A stretch of DNA of 62,018 nucleotides from Pseudomonadota bacterium (GCA_023392975.1 JAEWNA010000348.1:1-62018), one strand, 5' to 3'. Shown: positions 28,290-36,955, counted from the first letter of the stretch. Notes: generated by a model not told the origin, from the letters alone. Numbers and translations are program-made.

Positions 28290-28919
28290 TCAGGCGGGCT
28301 GGATCGACTCTTCCGGACGCCGCTCGAGCACGTGGTCGACCAGACCGTAGTCGCGGGACGCCTCGGCGCTCTTGAAATTGTCGCGCTCGGTGTCGCGGGC
28401 GATGGTCTCCAGCGCCTGGCCGGTGTGGTGCGACAGGATCTCGTTCAGGCGCTGGCGCAGGGTCAGGATCTCGCGGGCGTGGATGTCGATGTCCGTCGCC
28501 TGGCCCTGGAAGCCGCCCAGCGGCTGGTGGATCATCACCCGCGAGTTCGGCAGCGCGTAACGCTTGCCCTTGGCGCCCGAGGCCAGCAGCAGGGCGCCCA
28601 TGCTCGCGGCCTGGCCGACGCAGATCGTGCTCACGTCCGGCTTGATGAACTGCATGGTGTCGTAGATCGCCATGCCGGCGGTGACCACGCCGCCCGGGGA
28701 GTTGATGTACAGGCTGATGTCCTTCTCCGGGTTCTCTGCTTCGAGGAACAGGAGCTGGGCGACGACCACGTTGGCCATGTAGTCGTCGATGCCACCGACC
28801 AGGAAGATCACCCGCTCCTTCAGCAGCCGGGAGTAGATGTCGTAGGCGCGCTCGCCGCGGCTGGTCTGCTCGACCACCATCGGCACGAGGTTGAGGGCTT
28901 GGGTCTGGAGGCTGTTCAT
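28290..28919 (-). CDS. clpP: ATP-dependent Clp protease, proteolytic subunit ClpP
   Basis: ClpP forms the tetradecameric serine-protease chamber. The 209-residue protein has the nucleophile in GQAASMGALL (near 107), the histidine in RVMIHQPLGG (near 132) and an aspartate in the C-terminal third. The ATG used gives MNSLQTQALNLVPMVVEQ; a GTG 12 bp upstream in frame would add four residues and cannot be excluded. Order tig-clpP-clpX is as in most proteobacteria. Confidence 0.97.
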   Translation of the reverse strand: MNSLQTQALNLVPMVVEQTSRGERAYDIYSRLLKERVIFLVGGIDDYMANVVVAQLLFLEAENPEKDISLYINSPGGVVTAGMAIYDTMQFIKPDVSTICVGQAASMGALLLASGAKGKRYALPNSRVMIHQPLGGFQGQATDIDIHAREILTLRQRLNEILSHHTGQALETIARDTERDNFKSAEASRDYGLVDHVLERRPEESIQPA

Positions 28920-28982
28920 GCGTGGTCGCACCGGTCGTGGGGGCGGGTCGCGTCGCTGCGACCCGAAGGCTGGGCCCGCAGG

Positions 28983-30287
28983 TTACTGCGGGGCGATCGC
29001 TTCCTGGAAGCTGAGGGCGCGGTCGGTGTGGACGGCGCGCTCGGCAATCCAGTCGATGACCTGCTCTTCCATCACGCGGTTCTGCAGGCCGGCCATGAGC
29101 TGGCGGTCGCTGCGGTACAAATCAATGACCTGCTGCGGTTCCTCGTAGGTCGAGGCGATGAGACGCAGCGTTTCGTTCAGGCGTTTGGGGTCCAGGCTGA
29201 GCTGGTTGCGCTGCGCGATCTCGCCGACCAGCAGCGCGACCGTGATGCGCTTGCGCGCCGGCTCCAGGAAATCGCGCCAGGCGTCTTCCGGAGCCTCGAT
29301 CTGGCGGCCCTGACGCTGGGCCTGGTCGAGGGTCTGGGCCAGCATGGCGCGGGCCTCGTTCTCGACCAGCCGCGGCGGCATTTCGACGTGGGCGTAGGTC
29401 AGGATCAGCTGCTCGCCGACTTCGCGGCGCAGGCGGTTCATCAGCGCGCCCTTGAGCTCGCGCTCGAGGTTGCTGCGGATCTCGGTGCGGAACTGGGCCA
29501 TCTCGCCCGACTTCACGCCGAAGCTGCGGATGAAGGCGGCATCGACCTCCGGCAGCACCGGCTCGGACACGGCCTCGAGCTTCACGTGCACGACGACCTG
29601 CTTGCCCGCCAGCTGCGGCACGCGCCAGTCGGCCGGGAAATCCACGGTCAGGGTCTTGTCCTCGCCGGCCGACAGGCCGACCAGGGCGGTCTCGATCTCC
29701 GGGTACATGCCGCCGGAGCCGATCATGGTCACGCCGCGCTCGGCGCCTTCGGCCGGCAGGCGCTCGCCGTCGACCAGCGACCAGGTCTCGACGTCCACCG
29801 CGTCGCCGGCCTGGGCCGGGCGATTGACGATGGTCCAGCTGCGGCGCTGCATGCGCAGGTTCTCGATCATCCGGTCGATGTCGTCCTCGGTGACCTCGGC
29901 GGTGGCGCGCTCGACCTCGAGCTTGGTCACGTCGATCTCGCCGAAGTCCGGCACCACCTCGAAGGTCGCGACATAGGCCAGTTCGCCCTCGCCCGCGTCC
30001 TCCGACGGCTCGATCCGCGGGCTGCCGGCCAGGCGCAGCGCGTTCTCGCGGACGCCCTGGTCGAAGCCCCGCTGCAGCAGGTCGTCGAGGATCTCGCCGC
30101 GGACCTGCGCGCCGTAGCGCTGCTCGATGACCTTGGCCGGCACCTTGCCCGGACGGAAGCCCTTGATCTGGGCGCTGCGCGCGATCTCGCGCAGACGACC
30201 GCCGATCTGGCTGTCGATGCTCTCGGTCGGCACGCGCAGGGTCATGCGGCGTTCGAGGTTGCCCACGGATTCGACTGAAACTTGCAT
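28983..30287 (-). CDS. tig: Trigger factor
   Basis: Trigger factor is the ribosome-bound chaperone and prolyl isomerase that meets nascent chains. The 434-residue product has the ribosome-docking loop GFRPGKVP near residue 45, a central FKBP-like isomerase domain (about 150-240) and a helical C-terminal chaperone arm. GGAG lies 9 nt before the ATG. It heads the tig-clpP-clpX-lon block; clpP begins 63 bp after its stop. Confidence 0.97.
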   Translation of the reverse strand: MQVSVESVGNLERRMTLRVPTESIDSQIGGRLREIARSAQIKGFRPGKVPAKVIEQRYGAQVRGEILDDLLQRGFDQGVRENALRLAGSPRIEPSEDAGEGELAYVATFEVVPDFGEIDVTKLEVERATAEVTEDDIDRMIENLRMQRRSWTIVNRPAQAGDAVDVETWSLVDGERLPAEGAERGVTMIGSGGMYPEIETALVGLSAGEDKTLTVDFPADWRVPQLAGKQVVVHVKLEAVSEPVLPEVDAAFIRSFGVKSGEMAQFRTEIRSNLERELKGALMNRLRREVGEQLILTYAHVEMPPRLVENEARAMLAQTLDQAQRQGRQIEAPEDAWRDFLEPARKRITVALLVGEIAQRNQLSLDPKRLNETLRLIASTYEEPQQVIDLYRSDRQLMAGLQNRVMEEQVIDWIAERAVHTDRALSFQEAIAPQ

Positions 30288-30616
30288 TGCTGGCGACTCC
30301 TGCGGCCGCGCCCTCGCGACCGGCGATGAAGGGGGTATTGGTTCGTGACCGCCCGGCCGGACGGCCTTCGGGGGCACGCCCCCGGCGGAACGGACTAGTT
30401 TCGCCGATTACGGCGCGTCCCGCCAGTTTGCGGCGATGCGCGGGGCTGGCGGAGGTCGGGGGCGGGATCGAAGCACTCGCGATCGCGTGTCCAAGTGCGG
30501 GAAAAGCCCGCACCGCCGCTCCGGACGGCCGGATCGATCAAGGCAGGACGTGCGCGCCAGGGCTTCCCCTCGCGATCGCTCGTTCATCGTCGTCGCGAGT
30601 TGCCGCCTGCCCGGCG
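30288..30616 (-). other. Intergenic region between tRNA-Leu and tig
   Basis: This 329-bp stretch carries no convincing gene. It holds a GTGCGGG/CCCGCAC hairpin (30495-30513), a likely end for the tRNA-Leu transcript, and a small CGCCG/CGGCG hairpin nearer tig. A weak -35/-10 pair (TTGGAC, 16 bp, TTCGAT on the minus strand) is the best promoter candidate for tig. Confidence 0.5.
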
Positions 30617-30703
30617 TGGTGCGAGAGGGGGGACTCGAACCCCCACAGAGTTGCCTCCGACAGAACCTAAATCTGTTGCGTCTACCAATTTCGCCACTCT
30701 CGC
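30617..30703 (-). tRNA. tRNA-Leu (TAG)
   Basis: An 87-nt type II tRNA with a long variable arm: acceptor GCGAGAG/CTCTCGC, anticodon loop TTTAGGT (TAG, leucine), encoded ACCA. A perfect 10-bp hairpin ends 5 nt before its 5' end. Confidence 0.97.
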
Positions 30704-30708
30704 GCGGC

Positions 30709-30731
30709 CGTTTCCCGGCTGCCGGGAAACG
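30709..30731 (-). repeat. Perfect 10-bp hairpin in the leader of tRNA-Leu
   Basis: CGTTTCCCGG and its complement pair around a 3-nt loop, between the tRNA-Lys terminator and the tRNA-Leu 5' end. It could be a second terminator or an RNA-processing signal. Confidence 0.55.
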
Positions 30732-30763
30732 AAAAGCAAAACGCCCGGCCGGAGCCGGGCGTT
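30732..30763 (-). terminator. Intrinsic terminator after tRNA-Lys
   Basis: A 10-bp perfect stem AACGCCCGGC / GCCGGGCGTT with a 4-nt loop is followed on the minus strand by TTTTGCTTTTC. Confidence 0.8.
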
Positions 30764-30771
30764 GCTGGAAC

Positions 30772-30847
30772 TGGTGGGCCGTCAAGGATTCGAACCTTGG
30801 ACCTATTGATTAAGAGTCAACTGCTCTACCAACTGAGCTAACGGCCC
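30772..30847 (-). tRNA. tRNA-Lys (CTT)
   Basis: A 76-nt cloverleaf: acceptor GGGCCGT/ACGGCCC, anticodon loop CTCTTAA (CTT, lysine), encoded CCA. A promoter lies directly upstream and a terminator directly downstream, so it looks like a single-gene unit. Confidence 0.97.
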
Positions 30848-30857
30848 GATGCGGAGA

Positions 30858-30887
30858 AGAATACCGCACTTGCTGCGCCTGCGACAA
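30858..30887 (-). promoter_or_regulatory. Probable promoter of tRNA-Lys
   Basis: On the minus strand, TTGTCG and TATTCT are 18 bp apart, and the -10 ends about 10 nt before the mature tRNA 5' end. Confidence 0.45.
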
Positions 30888-30953
30888 GCTCCCGGCGAAT
30901 CATGGGAGATACTGCCCGTTCGGCGAACAAAAACGCGACATTCCAGAGGAAAT

Positions 30954-31030
30954 TGGGGTGGCTGAGGGGACTCGAACCCCCGACAACTGGAATCACAATC
31001 CAGGACTCTAACCAACTGAGCTACAGCCAC
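30954..31030 (-). tRNA. tRNA-His (GTG)
   Basis: Acceptor GTGGCTG/CAGCCAC, anticodon loop TTGTGAT (GTG, histidine), encoded CCA. The base just 5' (31031) is G on the minus strand and can form the G-1:C73 pair specific to tRNA-His. Confidence 0.97.
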
Positions 31031-31118
31031 CATTGGAACGCTTGAAGCCTTGCGCGGTTTCCATCCCTGGGCCCCGCCGGGCGAACTTCCGAACGCATTT
31101 CCCGCCACGGCGTGCGGA

Positions 31119-31195
31119 TGGCGCGCCCGGCAGGACTCGAACCTGCAACCGCCGGCTTAGAAGGCCGGTGCTCTATCCGGTTGAGCTACGGGCGC
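31119..31195 (-). tRNA. tRNA-Arg (TCT)
   Basis: A 77-nt cloverleaf: acceptor GCGCCCG/CGGGCGC, anticodon loop CTTCTAA (TCT, arginine), encoded GCCA. This tRNA reads AGA/AGG codons, which are rare in this GC-rich sequence. Confidence 0.97.
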
Positions 31196-31252
31196 ACGGG
31201 CGCATGATAGCCGGCGGACAGAACATGAACGCGGTGGCAGGCGCCGCGGAAG

Positions 31253-31329
31253 TGGTCGGGGTAGAGGGATTCGAACCCCCGACATCCTGCTCCCAAAGCA
31301 GGCGCGCTACCAGACTGCGCTATACCCCG
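31253..31329 (-). tRNA. tRNA-Pro (TGG)
   Basis: A 77-nt cloverleaf: acceptor CGGGGTA/TACCCCG, anticodon loop TTTGGGA (TGG, proline), encoded ACCA. It is the first gene of the Pro-Arg-His run and has a strong promoter directly upstream. Confidence 0.97.
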
Positions 31330-31348
31330 CCGGTGCGTTCGGCCGGCT

Positions 31349-31377
31349 ATTGTCGGGAGCACCGCCGCCGCTGTCAA
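31349..31377 (-). promoter_or_regulatory. Strong stable-RNA promoter of the tRNA-Pro-Arg-His group
   Basis: On the minus strand, a perfect TTGACA is 17 bp from GACAAT, followed by a very GC-rich discriminator (AGCCGGCC), the pattern of stringently controlled stable-RNA promoters. The start would lie near 31342, about 12 nt before tRNA-Pro. Confidence 0.75.
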
Positions 31378-31442
31378 CGCACACGGCGACATCGACCGGG
31401 TATCCTGCGGGCTTCCGAACGCACATTTCCCAGGGAGCCTCC

Positions 31443-32201
31443 ATGCGCAGCGGCAATCCGGTCCTTTCGGACTCCACCTTCCTCGACCTGAGCAGCGGTC
31501 GCGTCGTCACCGGCGCCGCGGATGCGATGACCCTCAACGGCACGGTCAACAAGACCGGCTTCCTCCTGCTGCTGTCGGTGCTGACCGCGGCGTACGCGTG
31601 GTCGAAAACCTTCGTCGCGCCGGGCGAGATCGCGCCGGGTGCCAACATTTTCCTCATCGGCGGCGCGCTCGGCGGGTTCGTGCTGGCGCTCGTGACGACC
31701 TTCAAGAAGGAATGGTCGCCGGTCACCGCGCCGCTGTACGCGCTGCTCGAGGGCTTCTTCCTCGGCACGGTGTCGGCGATCTACGACGCCCGCTTCCAGG
31801 GCATCGTGCTGCAGGCGGTGCTGCTGACCTTCGGCACCCTGTTCGCCCTGCTCTTCGCCTACCGCTCCGGCCTGATCCGCGCCACGGAGAACTTCAAGCT
31901 CGGCGTGGTCGCCGCCACCGGCGGCATCATGCTGATCTACCTGGCGACCATCGCGCTGGGCTTCTTCGGCATCCACATCCCGTACATCCACGAATCCGGG
32001 ATCATCGGCATCGGCTTCAGCCTGTTCGTGGTCGTCGTCGCGGCGCTGAACCTGGTGCTGGACTTCGATTTCATCGAAAGCGGCGTCGAGGCCGGCGCAC
32101 CGAAGTACATGGAGTGGTACGGCGCCTTCGGGCTGATGGTCACCCTGGTATGGCTGTACCTCGAGTTCCTGCGCCTGCTGGCGAAACTGCAGCGCCGCTG
32201 A
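31443..32201 (+). CDS. Bax inhibitor-1-like membrane protein (BaxI_1 type)
   Basis: A 252-residue inner-membrane protein with about seven hydrophobic helices after a polar N-terminus beginning MRSGNPVLSDSTF, the hallmark of the bacterial Bax-inhibitor-1-like subfamily often written PF12811. Relatives of the wider family leak calcium or protons or help with membrane-protein quality control, but the function of this subfamily is not established. GGGA lies about 8 nt before the ATG. A terminator follows. Confidence 0.85.
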   Translation: MRSGNPVLSDSTFLDLSSGRVVTGAADAMTLNGTVNKTGFLLLLSVLTAAYAWSKTFVAPGEIAPGANIFLIGGALGGFVLALVTTFKKEWSPVTAPLYALLEGFFLGTVSAIYDARFQGIVLQAVLLTFGTLFALLFAYRSGLIRATENFKLGVVAATGGIMLIYLATIALGFFGIHIPYIHESGIIGIGFSLFVVVVAALNLVLDFDFIESGVEAGAPKYMEWYGAFGLMVTLVWLYLEFLRLLAKLQRR

Positions 32202-32227
32202 ACCCGGTCGTCGATCCGGGCATGAAA

Positions 32228-32258
32228 AACGGGGCGCCGCTGGCGCCCCGTTCCGTTT
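32228..32258. terminator. Bidirectional terminator between the Bax-inhibitor-like gene and the isocitrate dehydrogenase gene
   Basis: An 11-bp perfect stem AACGGGGCGCC / GGCGCCCCGTT with a GCT loop has TTCCGTTT on one side and an A-run on the other. Confidence 0.85.
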
Positions 32259-32280
32259 GTGGCCTGCGACCCGCCGAGGC

Positions 32281-33288
32281 TCAGAGCCGGCTGGCGATCG
32301 CCTTCGCGAACGACAGCGTATTGCCGGTGCCGCCGAGATCCGGGGTCAGCGAATCCTTCGCCTCGAGGGTGGCGATGATCGCCGCGCGCAGGCGGTTGGC
32401 ATTCTCCGGCTGGCCGACGTGGTCGAGCATCTGGCCGACCGCGAGCAGCAGCGCGCACGGATTGGCCACGCCCTTGCCGGCGATGTCCGGCGCCGAGCCG
32501 TGCACCGCCTCGAAGATCGCCGCCTCGGTGCCGATGTTGGCGCCGGGGGCCAACCCCAGGCCGCCGACGAGGCCGGCGCAGAGGTCGGAGATGATGTCGC
32601 CGAAGAGGTTGGTGGTGACGATGATGTCGAACTGCTCCGGGCGCATCACCAGCTGCATGCAGGTGTTGTCGACGATCATCTCGTTGCATTCGATCTCGGG
32701 GTATTCCGCCGCGACCATGCGCGCGGTCTTCAGGAACAGGCCCGAGGTCGACTTGAGGATGTTGGCCTTGTGGACCACGGTGACCTTCTTCCGGCCGGTC
32801 TTGCGGGCCAGGTCGAAGGCGTAGCGCACGATGCGCTCGGAGCCGCGCCGGGTGATCTTCTGGGTCAGCATCGCGGTCTCGCCGTCTTCCGACAGCGACT
32901 GGCCTTCGCCGATGTACGCGCCCTCGGTGTTCTCGCGGACGGTGATCAGGTCCACGCCCGACGGGAAGCGCGACTTGGTATTCGGGAACGACTTGGCCGG
33001 GCGCACGTTGGCGTACAGGTCGAAGCGCTTGCGCAGCTCGACGTTGATCGAGCTGAAGCCCTCGCCCACCGGCGTGGTCAGCGGGCTCTTGAGCGCGATG
33101 CGATTGCGGCGGATCGAGTCGAGGGTCGCCTGCGGCAGCAGCTCGCCGTGCTTCTCGAGCGCGACCAGGCCGGCGTCGGCCTCTTCGTAGGTGAGGCCGG
33201 CGTCCATCGCGTCGAGGACGGACAGGGCGGCCTCCATGATTTCGGGGCCGATGCCATCGCCGCGGATGACGGTGATCGTTTGGGTCAT
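32281..33288 (-). CDS. icd: NAD-type isocitrate dehydrogenase (IDH/IMDH family)
   Basis: A 335-residue beta-decarboxylating dehydrogenase, predicted to convert isocitrate to 2-oxoglutarate. It has the N-terminal IRGDGIGPEI, the substrate-binding SSINVELRKRFDLYANVRP, ENTEGAYIGE, the KANILKSTSG region with the catalytic lysine, and NLFGDIISDLCAGL with metal-binding aspartates. The short form and the SSIN...ANVRP motif point to IDH of the NAD-dependent type, not 3-isopropylmalate dehydrogenase or homoisocitrate dehydrogenase, although close relatives differ by few residues. About 240 bp of non-coding sequence upstream probably holds its promoter. Confidence 0.88.
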   Translation of the reverse strand: MTQTITVIRGDGIGPEIMEAALSVLDAMDAGLTYEEADAGLVALEKHGELLPQATLDSIRRNRIALKSPLTTPVGEGFSSINVELRKRFDLYANVRPAKSFPNTKSRFPSGVDLITVRENTEGAYIGEGQSLSEDGETAMLTQKITRRGSERIVRYAFDLARKTGRKKVTVVHKANILKSTSGLFLKTARMVAAEYPEIECNEMIVDNTCMQLVMRPEQFDIIVTTNLFGDIISDLCAGLVGGLGLAPGANIGTEAAIFEAVHGSAPDIAGKGVANPCALLLAVGQMLDHVGQPENANRLRAAIIATLEAKDSLTPDLGGTGNTLSFAKAIASRL

Positions 33289-33530
33289 GGGTCTGTTCCA
33301 GCAAGCTTGCAGCAGGATTCCAGCGGGGCCCCGGCGCGAATGCGCGGGAGCCCGGCGTCGTCGAAGAGCGGGTCGTCGGAAGCGGTAAACACCGCCGCGG
33401 AGCGCGTCGCGGGGACGGAAGGCGGCGGGACAACCGGCGAATTATGCCGGAACCGCGCCGCCCCTGCTCGAACGGCGCGTTCAGACGATGGTCTGAGAGG
33501 GCGGCGGCGCGGGAGGCCCGCGCAGGTCGC

Positions 33531-33944
33531 TCAGGCGTGGTCGTGCGCGGGTGCCTCTGCGGCCTCGCCCTGCTCCAGCCGGTCGAGGAAGTCGACGGCG
33601 CGACGCAGGTGTGGGATCACGATCGAGCCGCCGACCACCAGCCCGACCGAGAACGCTTCGAACATCTCGTCGCGGTCGACCCCGGCCTCGCGGCACTGGG
33701 CGACGTGGTAGCTGATGCAGTCGTCGCAGCGCATCACCAGCGAGGCGACCAGGCCCAGCAGCTCCTTGGTCTTCACGTCGAGCGCGCCGGGCTGGTAGGT
33801 CTGGGTATCCAGCGCGAAGAACCGGCGGACGACCTGGTTGGGCTCGGCCAGGATGCGCTCGTTCATGCGCTTGCGGAACGCGGTGAACTCCGCGACACGA
33901 TCCCTGGCGACGCGGTCCTTCTCGTCCTGATCGGCGCCGCTCAT
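33531..33944 (-). CDS. Carboxymuconolactone decarboxylase/AhpD-like protein
   Basis: A 137-residue all-helical protein with the AhpD active-site pattern CxxC...H (MRCDDCISYHVAQC, near residue 72). AhpD-like proteins reduce peroxiredoxins or act directly on peroxides; true decarboxylases of the family lack the CxxC. Its ATG overlaps the glutaredoxin stop (ATGA), which supports a thiol-redox role. The last residues (APAHDHA) are histidine-rich. A small CAGAC/GTCTG hairpin lies just downstream. Confidence 0.85.
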   Translation of the reverse strand: MSGADQDEKDRVARDRVAEFTAFRKRMNERILAEPNQVVRRFFALDTQTYQPGALDVKTKELLGLVASLVMRCDDCISYHVAQCREAGVDRDEMFEAFSVGLVVGGSIVIPHLRRAVDFLDRLEQGEAAEAPAHDHA

Positions 33945-34219
33945 GCGCCTTCTCCCGCGACCAGCGGCTCGAACTTGCCGGCGCGATGCAGCGCCATCAT
34001 GTCGTCGAAGCCGCCGACGTGGACATCGCCGACGAAGATCTGCGGCACGCTCGTGCGGCCGGCGCGCTCGACCATGCGGTTGCGCTCGACCGGGTCGGTG
34101 TCGATCCGGACCTCGGTCCACGACAGGCCCTTGCTCTTGAGGAAATTCTTGGCGGAGATGCAGTAGGGGCAGATCGCGGTGGTGTACAGCGTGATCGGCG
34201 GCTGGGATGGCTGGCTCAA
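33941..34219 (-). CDS. grxC: Glutaredoxin 3 type
   Basis: A 92-residue dithiol glutaredoxin that reduces disulfides with glutathione in the cytoplasm. It has the CPYC active site (TTAICPYCISAK), the cis-proline motif TSVPQIFVGD and the GG-D glutathione-binding end VGGFDDMMAL. The start is TTG, chosen because GAGGAG sits 7 nt upstream and the length then fits; an ATG further upstream would add an unrelated tail. It is co-translated with the AhpD-like gene. Confidence 0.92.
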   Translation of the reverse strand: MSQPSQPPITLYTTAICPYCISAKNFLKSKGLSWTEVRIDTDPVERNRMVERAGRTSVPQIFVGDVHVGGFDDMMALHRAGKFEPLVAGEGA

Positions 34220-34490
34220 GGGGATCTCCTCGCGGCGCCGGGCGGTCGGCGCGGAACGGGGGTCATCATGGGGGGGGCTGCAGGCCATTTCCACCCGCGG
34301 GGCGGCGCGGGTCGGGAAACGCTGCGATCCACCTCCGGCGGACAGGAGGCGCGATGCGAGGCGAACGGTACGCGAACCGGCCGAACGCGCTTCATCCCGG
34401 CGCCATCCCGGTCCGATTAACAGCGCATTCACGCCGCAAACGGCCGCAAGCGTCATCCTGTCGCCCGATATTCCGCTGCGGACCCCGACC

Positions 34491-36071
34491 ATGCGCCTGC
34501 CGGCCACCCTCGCCGCCCTCACCTTCGCGCTCGCTTCGGCCGTGGCGCCGGCGCAGGAGACGAAGCTGCCGGACATCGGCTCGTCCGCCAACGAACTGCT
34601 GAACCCGGCCAAGCAGGCCGAATACGGCAGCATGATGCTGGCCCAGCTGCGCCACTACGACTACGTGCTCGACGACCCGCTGGTCGACGGCTGGCTGCAG
34701 TCGGTCGGCCACCGGCTGGCGGCCGCCAGCGACAAGCCGCAGCAGCCGTTCACCTTCTTCATGCTCCGGGACCGGCAGTTCAACGCCTTCGCCACCCTTG
34801 GCGGTTACGTCGGCGCCAACGCCGGCATGATCCTGGCGGCGGAAGACGAGGACGAAGTCGCCGGCGTGCTGGCGCACGAGGTCGCCCACGTCACCCAGAC
34901 CCACGTCCTGCGCGCCGCCGAGCGGGCGCAGAAGGACAGCGTGCCGATCCTGCTGGCGATGCTCGGCGCGATCGCCGTGGCCCAGTCGGCCGGCGGCTCG
35001 TCCTCGGGCGACGCCTCGATGGCCGCGCTGGCGACGGCGCAGGGCCTGATGGTGCGGCGCCAGATCGACTACACACGCTCGAACGAGGCGGAAGCCGACC
35101 GGATCGGCATCCAGACCCTGGTCCGCGCCGGCTACGACCCGCAGGCGATGGTCCGCATGTTCGAGGAGATGCAGTCGATCTCGCGGGTGAACCAGGGAGG
35201 CGAACGCGAACGCACGCCGAGCTACCTGCAGACCCACCCGGTCACGACCACCCGCATCAGCGAGGCCCGCGCCCGCGCCGAAACGCTCGCGGCGAAGCCG
35301 CCGGCGATCGACGCCGGCGACGTGCCCGGCGGCAATCCGCTGTTGCCGCCGGGGCTCCGCATGTCCGGCGATGCGGCCGGCAGCGACAGCGTGCAGTTCG
35401 GCTGGGCGCAGGAGCGCATCCGCGTGCTCAGCGCCGACACCGCCGCGCAGGCCGTGCGCGAGTACGAGCGCATGCGCAAGGCGAAGCCGCTCACCGACGC
35501 CCAGCGCTACGGCCTGGCCCTCGCCCACGAACGCAACGGCGACCACGCCGCCGCCAGGAAGGAGCTCGCCCCGCTGCTCGCCAGCTACCCGGCCGACCCC
35601 TGGATCGTCATCGCGATGGCCGAATCCGAGGCGCACGCCGGCGATCTCGCCGCCGCCGACCGGCGCATGGAGGCGCTGCTCGCGCGCATGCCGCGGCACC
35701 GCGCGGCCAGCCTGAGCTACGCCCGCCTGCTGGTGGAGCGCAACGATGCCGACGCCGGCCGCCGGGCGCAGGCCGTGCTGCGGCCGCTGCTGTCGACGAC
35801 GAAGGACGACCCGATCTTCCAGCAGACCTTCGCCCGCGCCAGCGAGGCCGCGGGCGACCCGGTCCGCGCCGGCGAGGCCTACGCCGAGGCCGAGGTGCTG
35901 AACGGCCGGCCGGAACGGGCGCTGGTCCAGCTCAACACCCTGCTCAAGCGGCCGGAAGTGGACTACTACGCCCGCGCCCGGATCGAGGCGCGCATCGCCG
36001 AGATCACGCCCTCGGTGCTGGAACTGCGCCGTCAGGGCGTGCGCGACGACGCGCTGGAACGCCGGATCTGA
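34491..36071 (+). CDS. bepA: Periplasmic M48 metalloprotease with TPR domain (BepA-like)
   Basis: BepA assists LptD assembly and degrades stalled outer-membrane proteins. The 526-residue protein has a signal peptide (MRLPATLAALTFALASAVAPAQA-like), the zinc motif HEVAHVTQTH (H128, E129, H132), the third-ligand region NEAEADRIG near 200, and an alanine-rich C-terminal half of TPR helices (about 310-526). The 271 bp upstream, shared with the divergent glutaredoxin gene, hold no other gene. Confidence 0.9.
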   Translation: MRLPATLAALTFALASAVAPAQETKLPDIGSSANELLNPAKQAEYGSMMLAQLRHYDYVLDDPLVDGWLQSVGHRLAAASDKPQQPFTFFMLRDRQFNAFATLGGYVGANAGMILAAEDEDEVAGVLAHEVAHVTQTHVLRAAERAQKDSVPILLAMLGAIAVAQSAGGSSSGDASMAALATAQGLMVRRQIDYTRSNEAEADRIGIQTLVRAGYDPQAMVRMFEEMQSISRVNQGGERERTPSYLQTHPVTTTRISEARARAETLAAKPPAIDAGDVPGGNPLLPPGLRMSGDAAGSDSVQFGWAQERIRVLSADTAAQAVREYERMRKAKPLTDAQRYGLALAHERNGDHAAARKELAPLLASYPADPWIVIAMAESEAHAGDLAAADRRMEALLARMPRHRAASLSYARLLVERNDADAGRRAQAVLRPLLSTTKDDPIFQQTFARASEAAGDPVRAGEAYAEAEVLNGRPERALVQLNTLLKRPEVDYYARARIEARIAEITPSVLELRRQGVRDDALERRI

Positions 36072-36127
36072 CGGCACGCGCGGGCTTCGGCCGGCCCGGC
36101 GGCAACCGCGGCGGTGACGCATGTCCG

Positions 36128-36149
36128 CCGTCACCGTCCGGTCACAAAA
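36128..36149 (+). promoter_or_regulatory. PHO box upstream of phoB
   Basis: Two 7-mers, CCGTCAC and CGGTCAC, 11 bp apart (7-4-7 spacing) and followed by AAAAG, match the PhoB-binding consensus (CTGTCAT, 4 bp, CTGTCAC). A -10-like TACTGT follows at 36158, the usual distance. It implies PhoB autoregulation. Confidence 0.75.
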
Positions 36150-36224
36150 GTGTCGTCTACTGTGGCCTGCGCCCGGTCGGCATCGCCCGACCGGACCTCC
36201 CCCGCAGCCGATCCGCCAGAGCCC

Positions 36225-36914
36225 ATGCAGAAGCGCATCCTCATCGTCGACGACGAACCCGCGATCCGCGACATGGTCGCCTTCGCCCTGCGCAAGGGCG
36301 AGTACGAGCCGGTCCACGCCGGCGACGCCCGCGAAGCCCAGGCCGCCATCGCCGAACGCGTACCCGACCTGATCCTGCTCGACTGGATGCTGCCCGGCAC
36401 CAGCGGCCTCGAACTGGCCAGGCGCTGGCGCCGCGACACCCTCACCCGCGAGATCCCGATCATCATGCTCACCGCCCGCGGCGAGGAGAACGATCGGGTC
36501 GGCGGGCTGGAAGCCGGCGTCGACGACTACGTGGTCAAGCCCTTCTCGGCGCGCGAACTGCTGGCCCGCATCCGCGCGGTGCTGCGCCGCGCCCGCGACG
36601 ACGACGAGGACGGCAGCGTCCAGGTCGGCGGGCTGCGCATCGATGGCGCCTCGCATCGCGTCTACGCCGGCGAGGCGCAGGTGCAGATGGGCCCGACCGA
36701 ATATCGCCTGCTGCACTTCTTCATGACCCACGCCGAGCGGGTCTACACCCGCAACCAGCTGCTCGATCACGTCTGGGGCGGCAACACCTACGTTGAGGAA
36801 CGCACGGTCGACGTGCACATCCGCCGGCTGCGGCGCGCGCTGGAGCCGGTGCAGCTCGAGGGGATGGTGCAGACCGTGCGCGGCGCCGGCTATCGCTTCT
36901 CGGCGACGCTCTGA
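36225..36914 (+). CDS. phoB: Phosphate regulon response regulator
   Basis: PhoB activates phosphate-starvation genes when phosphorylated by PhoR. The 229-residue protein has a receiver domain with D9/D10, the phosphoacceptor D53 (LLDWMLPG) and the lysine of VVKPFSARELLARI, then an OmpR-type winged helix (MGPTEYRLLHFF ... ERTVDVHIRRLRRAL). The ATG chosen matches the family start; an upstream extension would cover the PHO box. phoR follows after 41 bp. Confidence 0.96.
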   Translation: MQKRILIVDDEPAIRDMVAFALRKGEYEPVHAGDAREAQAAIAERVPDLILLDWMLPGTSGLELARRWRRDTLTREIPIIMLTARGEENDRVGGLEAGVDDYVVKPFSARELLARIRAVLRRARDDDEDGSVQVGGLRIDGASHRVYAGEAQVQMGPTEYRLLHFFMTHAERVYTRNQLLDHVWGGNTYVEERTVDVHIRRLRRALEPVQLEGMVQTVRGAGYRFSATL

Positions 36915-36955
36915 TCGCCCGGGTCGCCCCGGACGAACGCCGGTAGACTGCAAGG

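Noticed and set aside
30617..31329. tRNA cluster as attachment site for an integrated element
   Set aside because: No integrase and no second copy of a tRNA 3' end was seen nearby; flanking genes are ordinary chromosomal genes.
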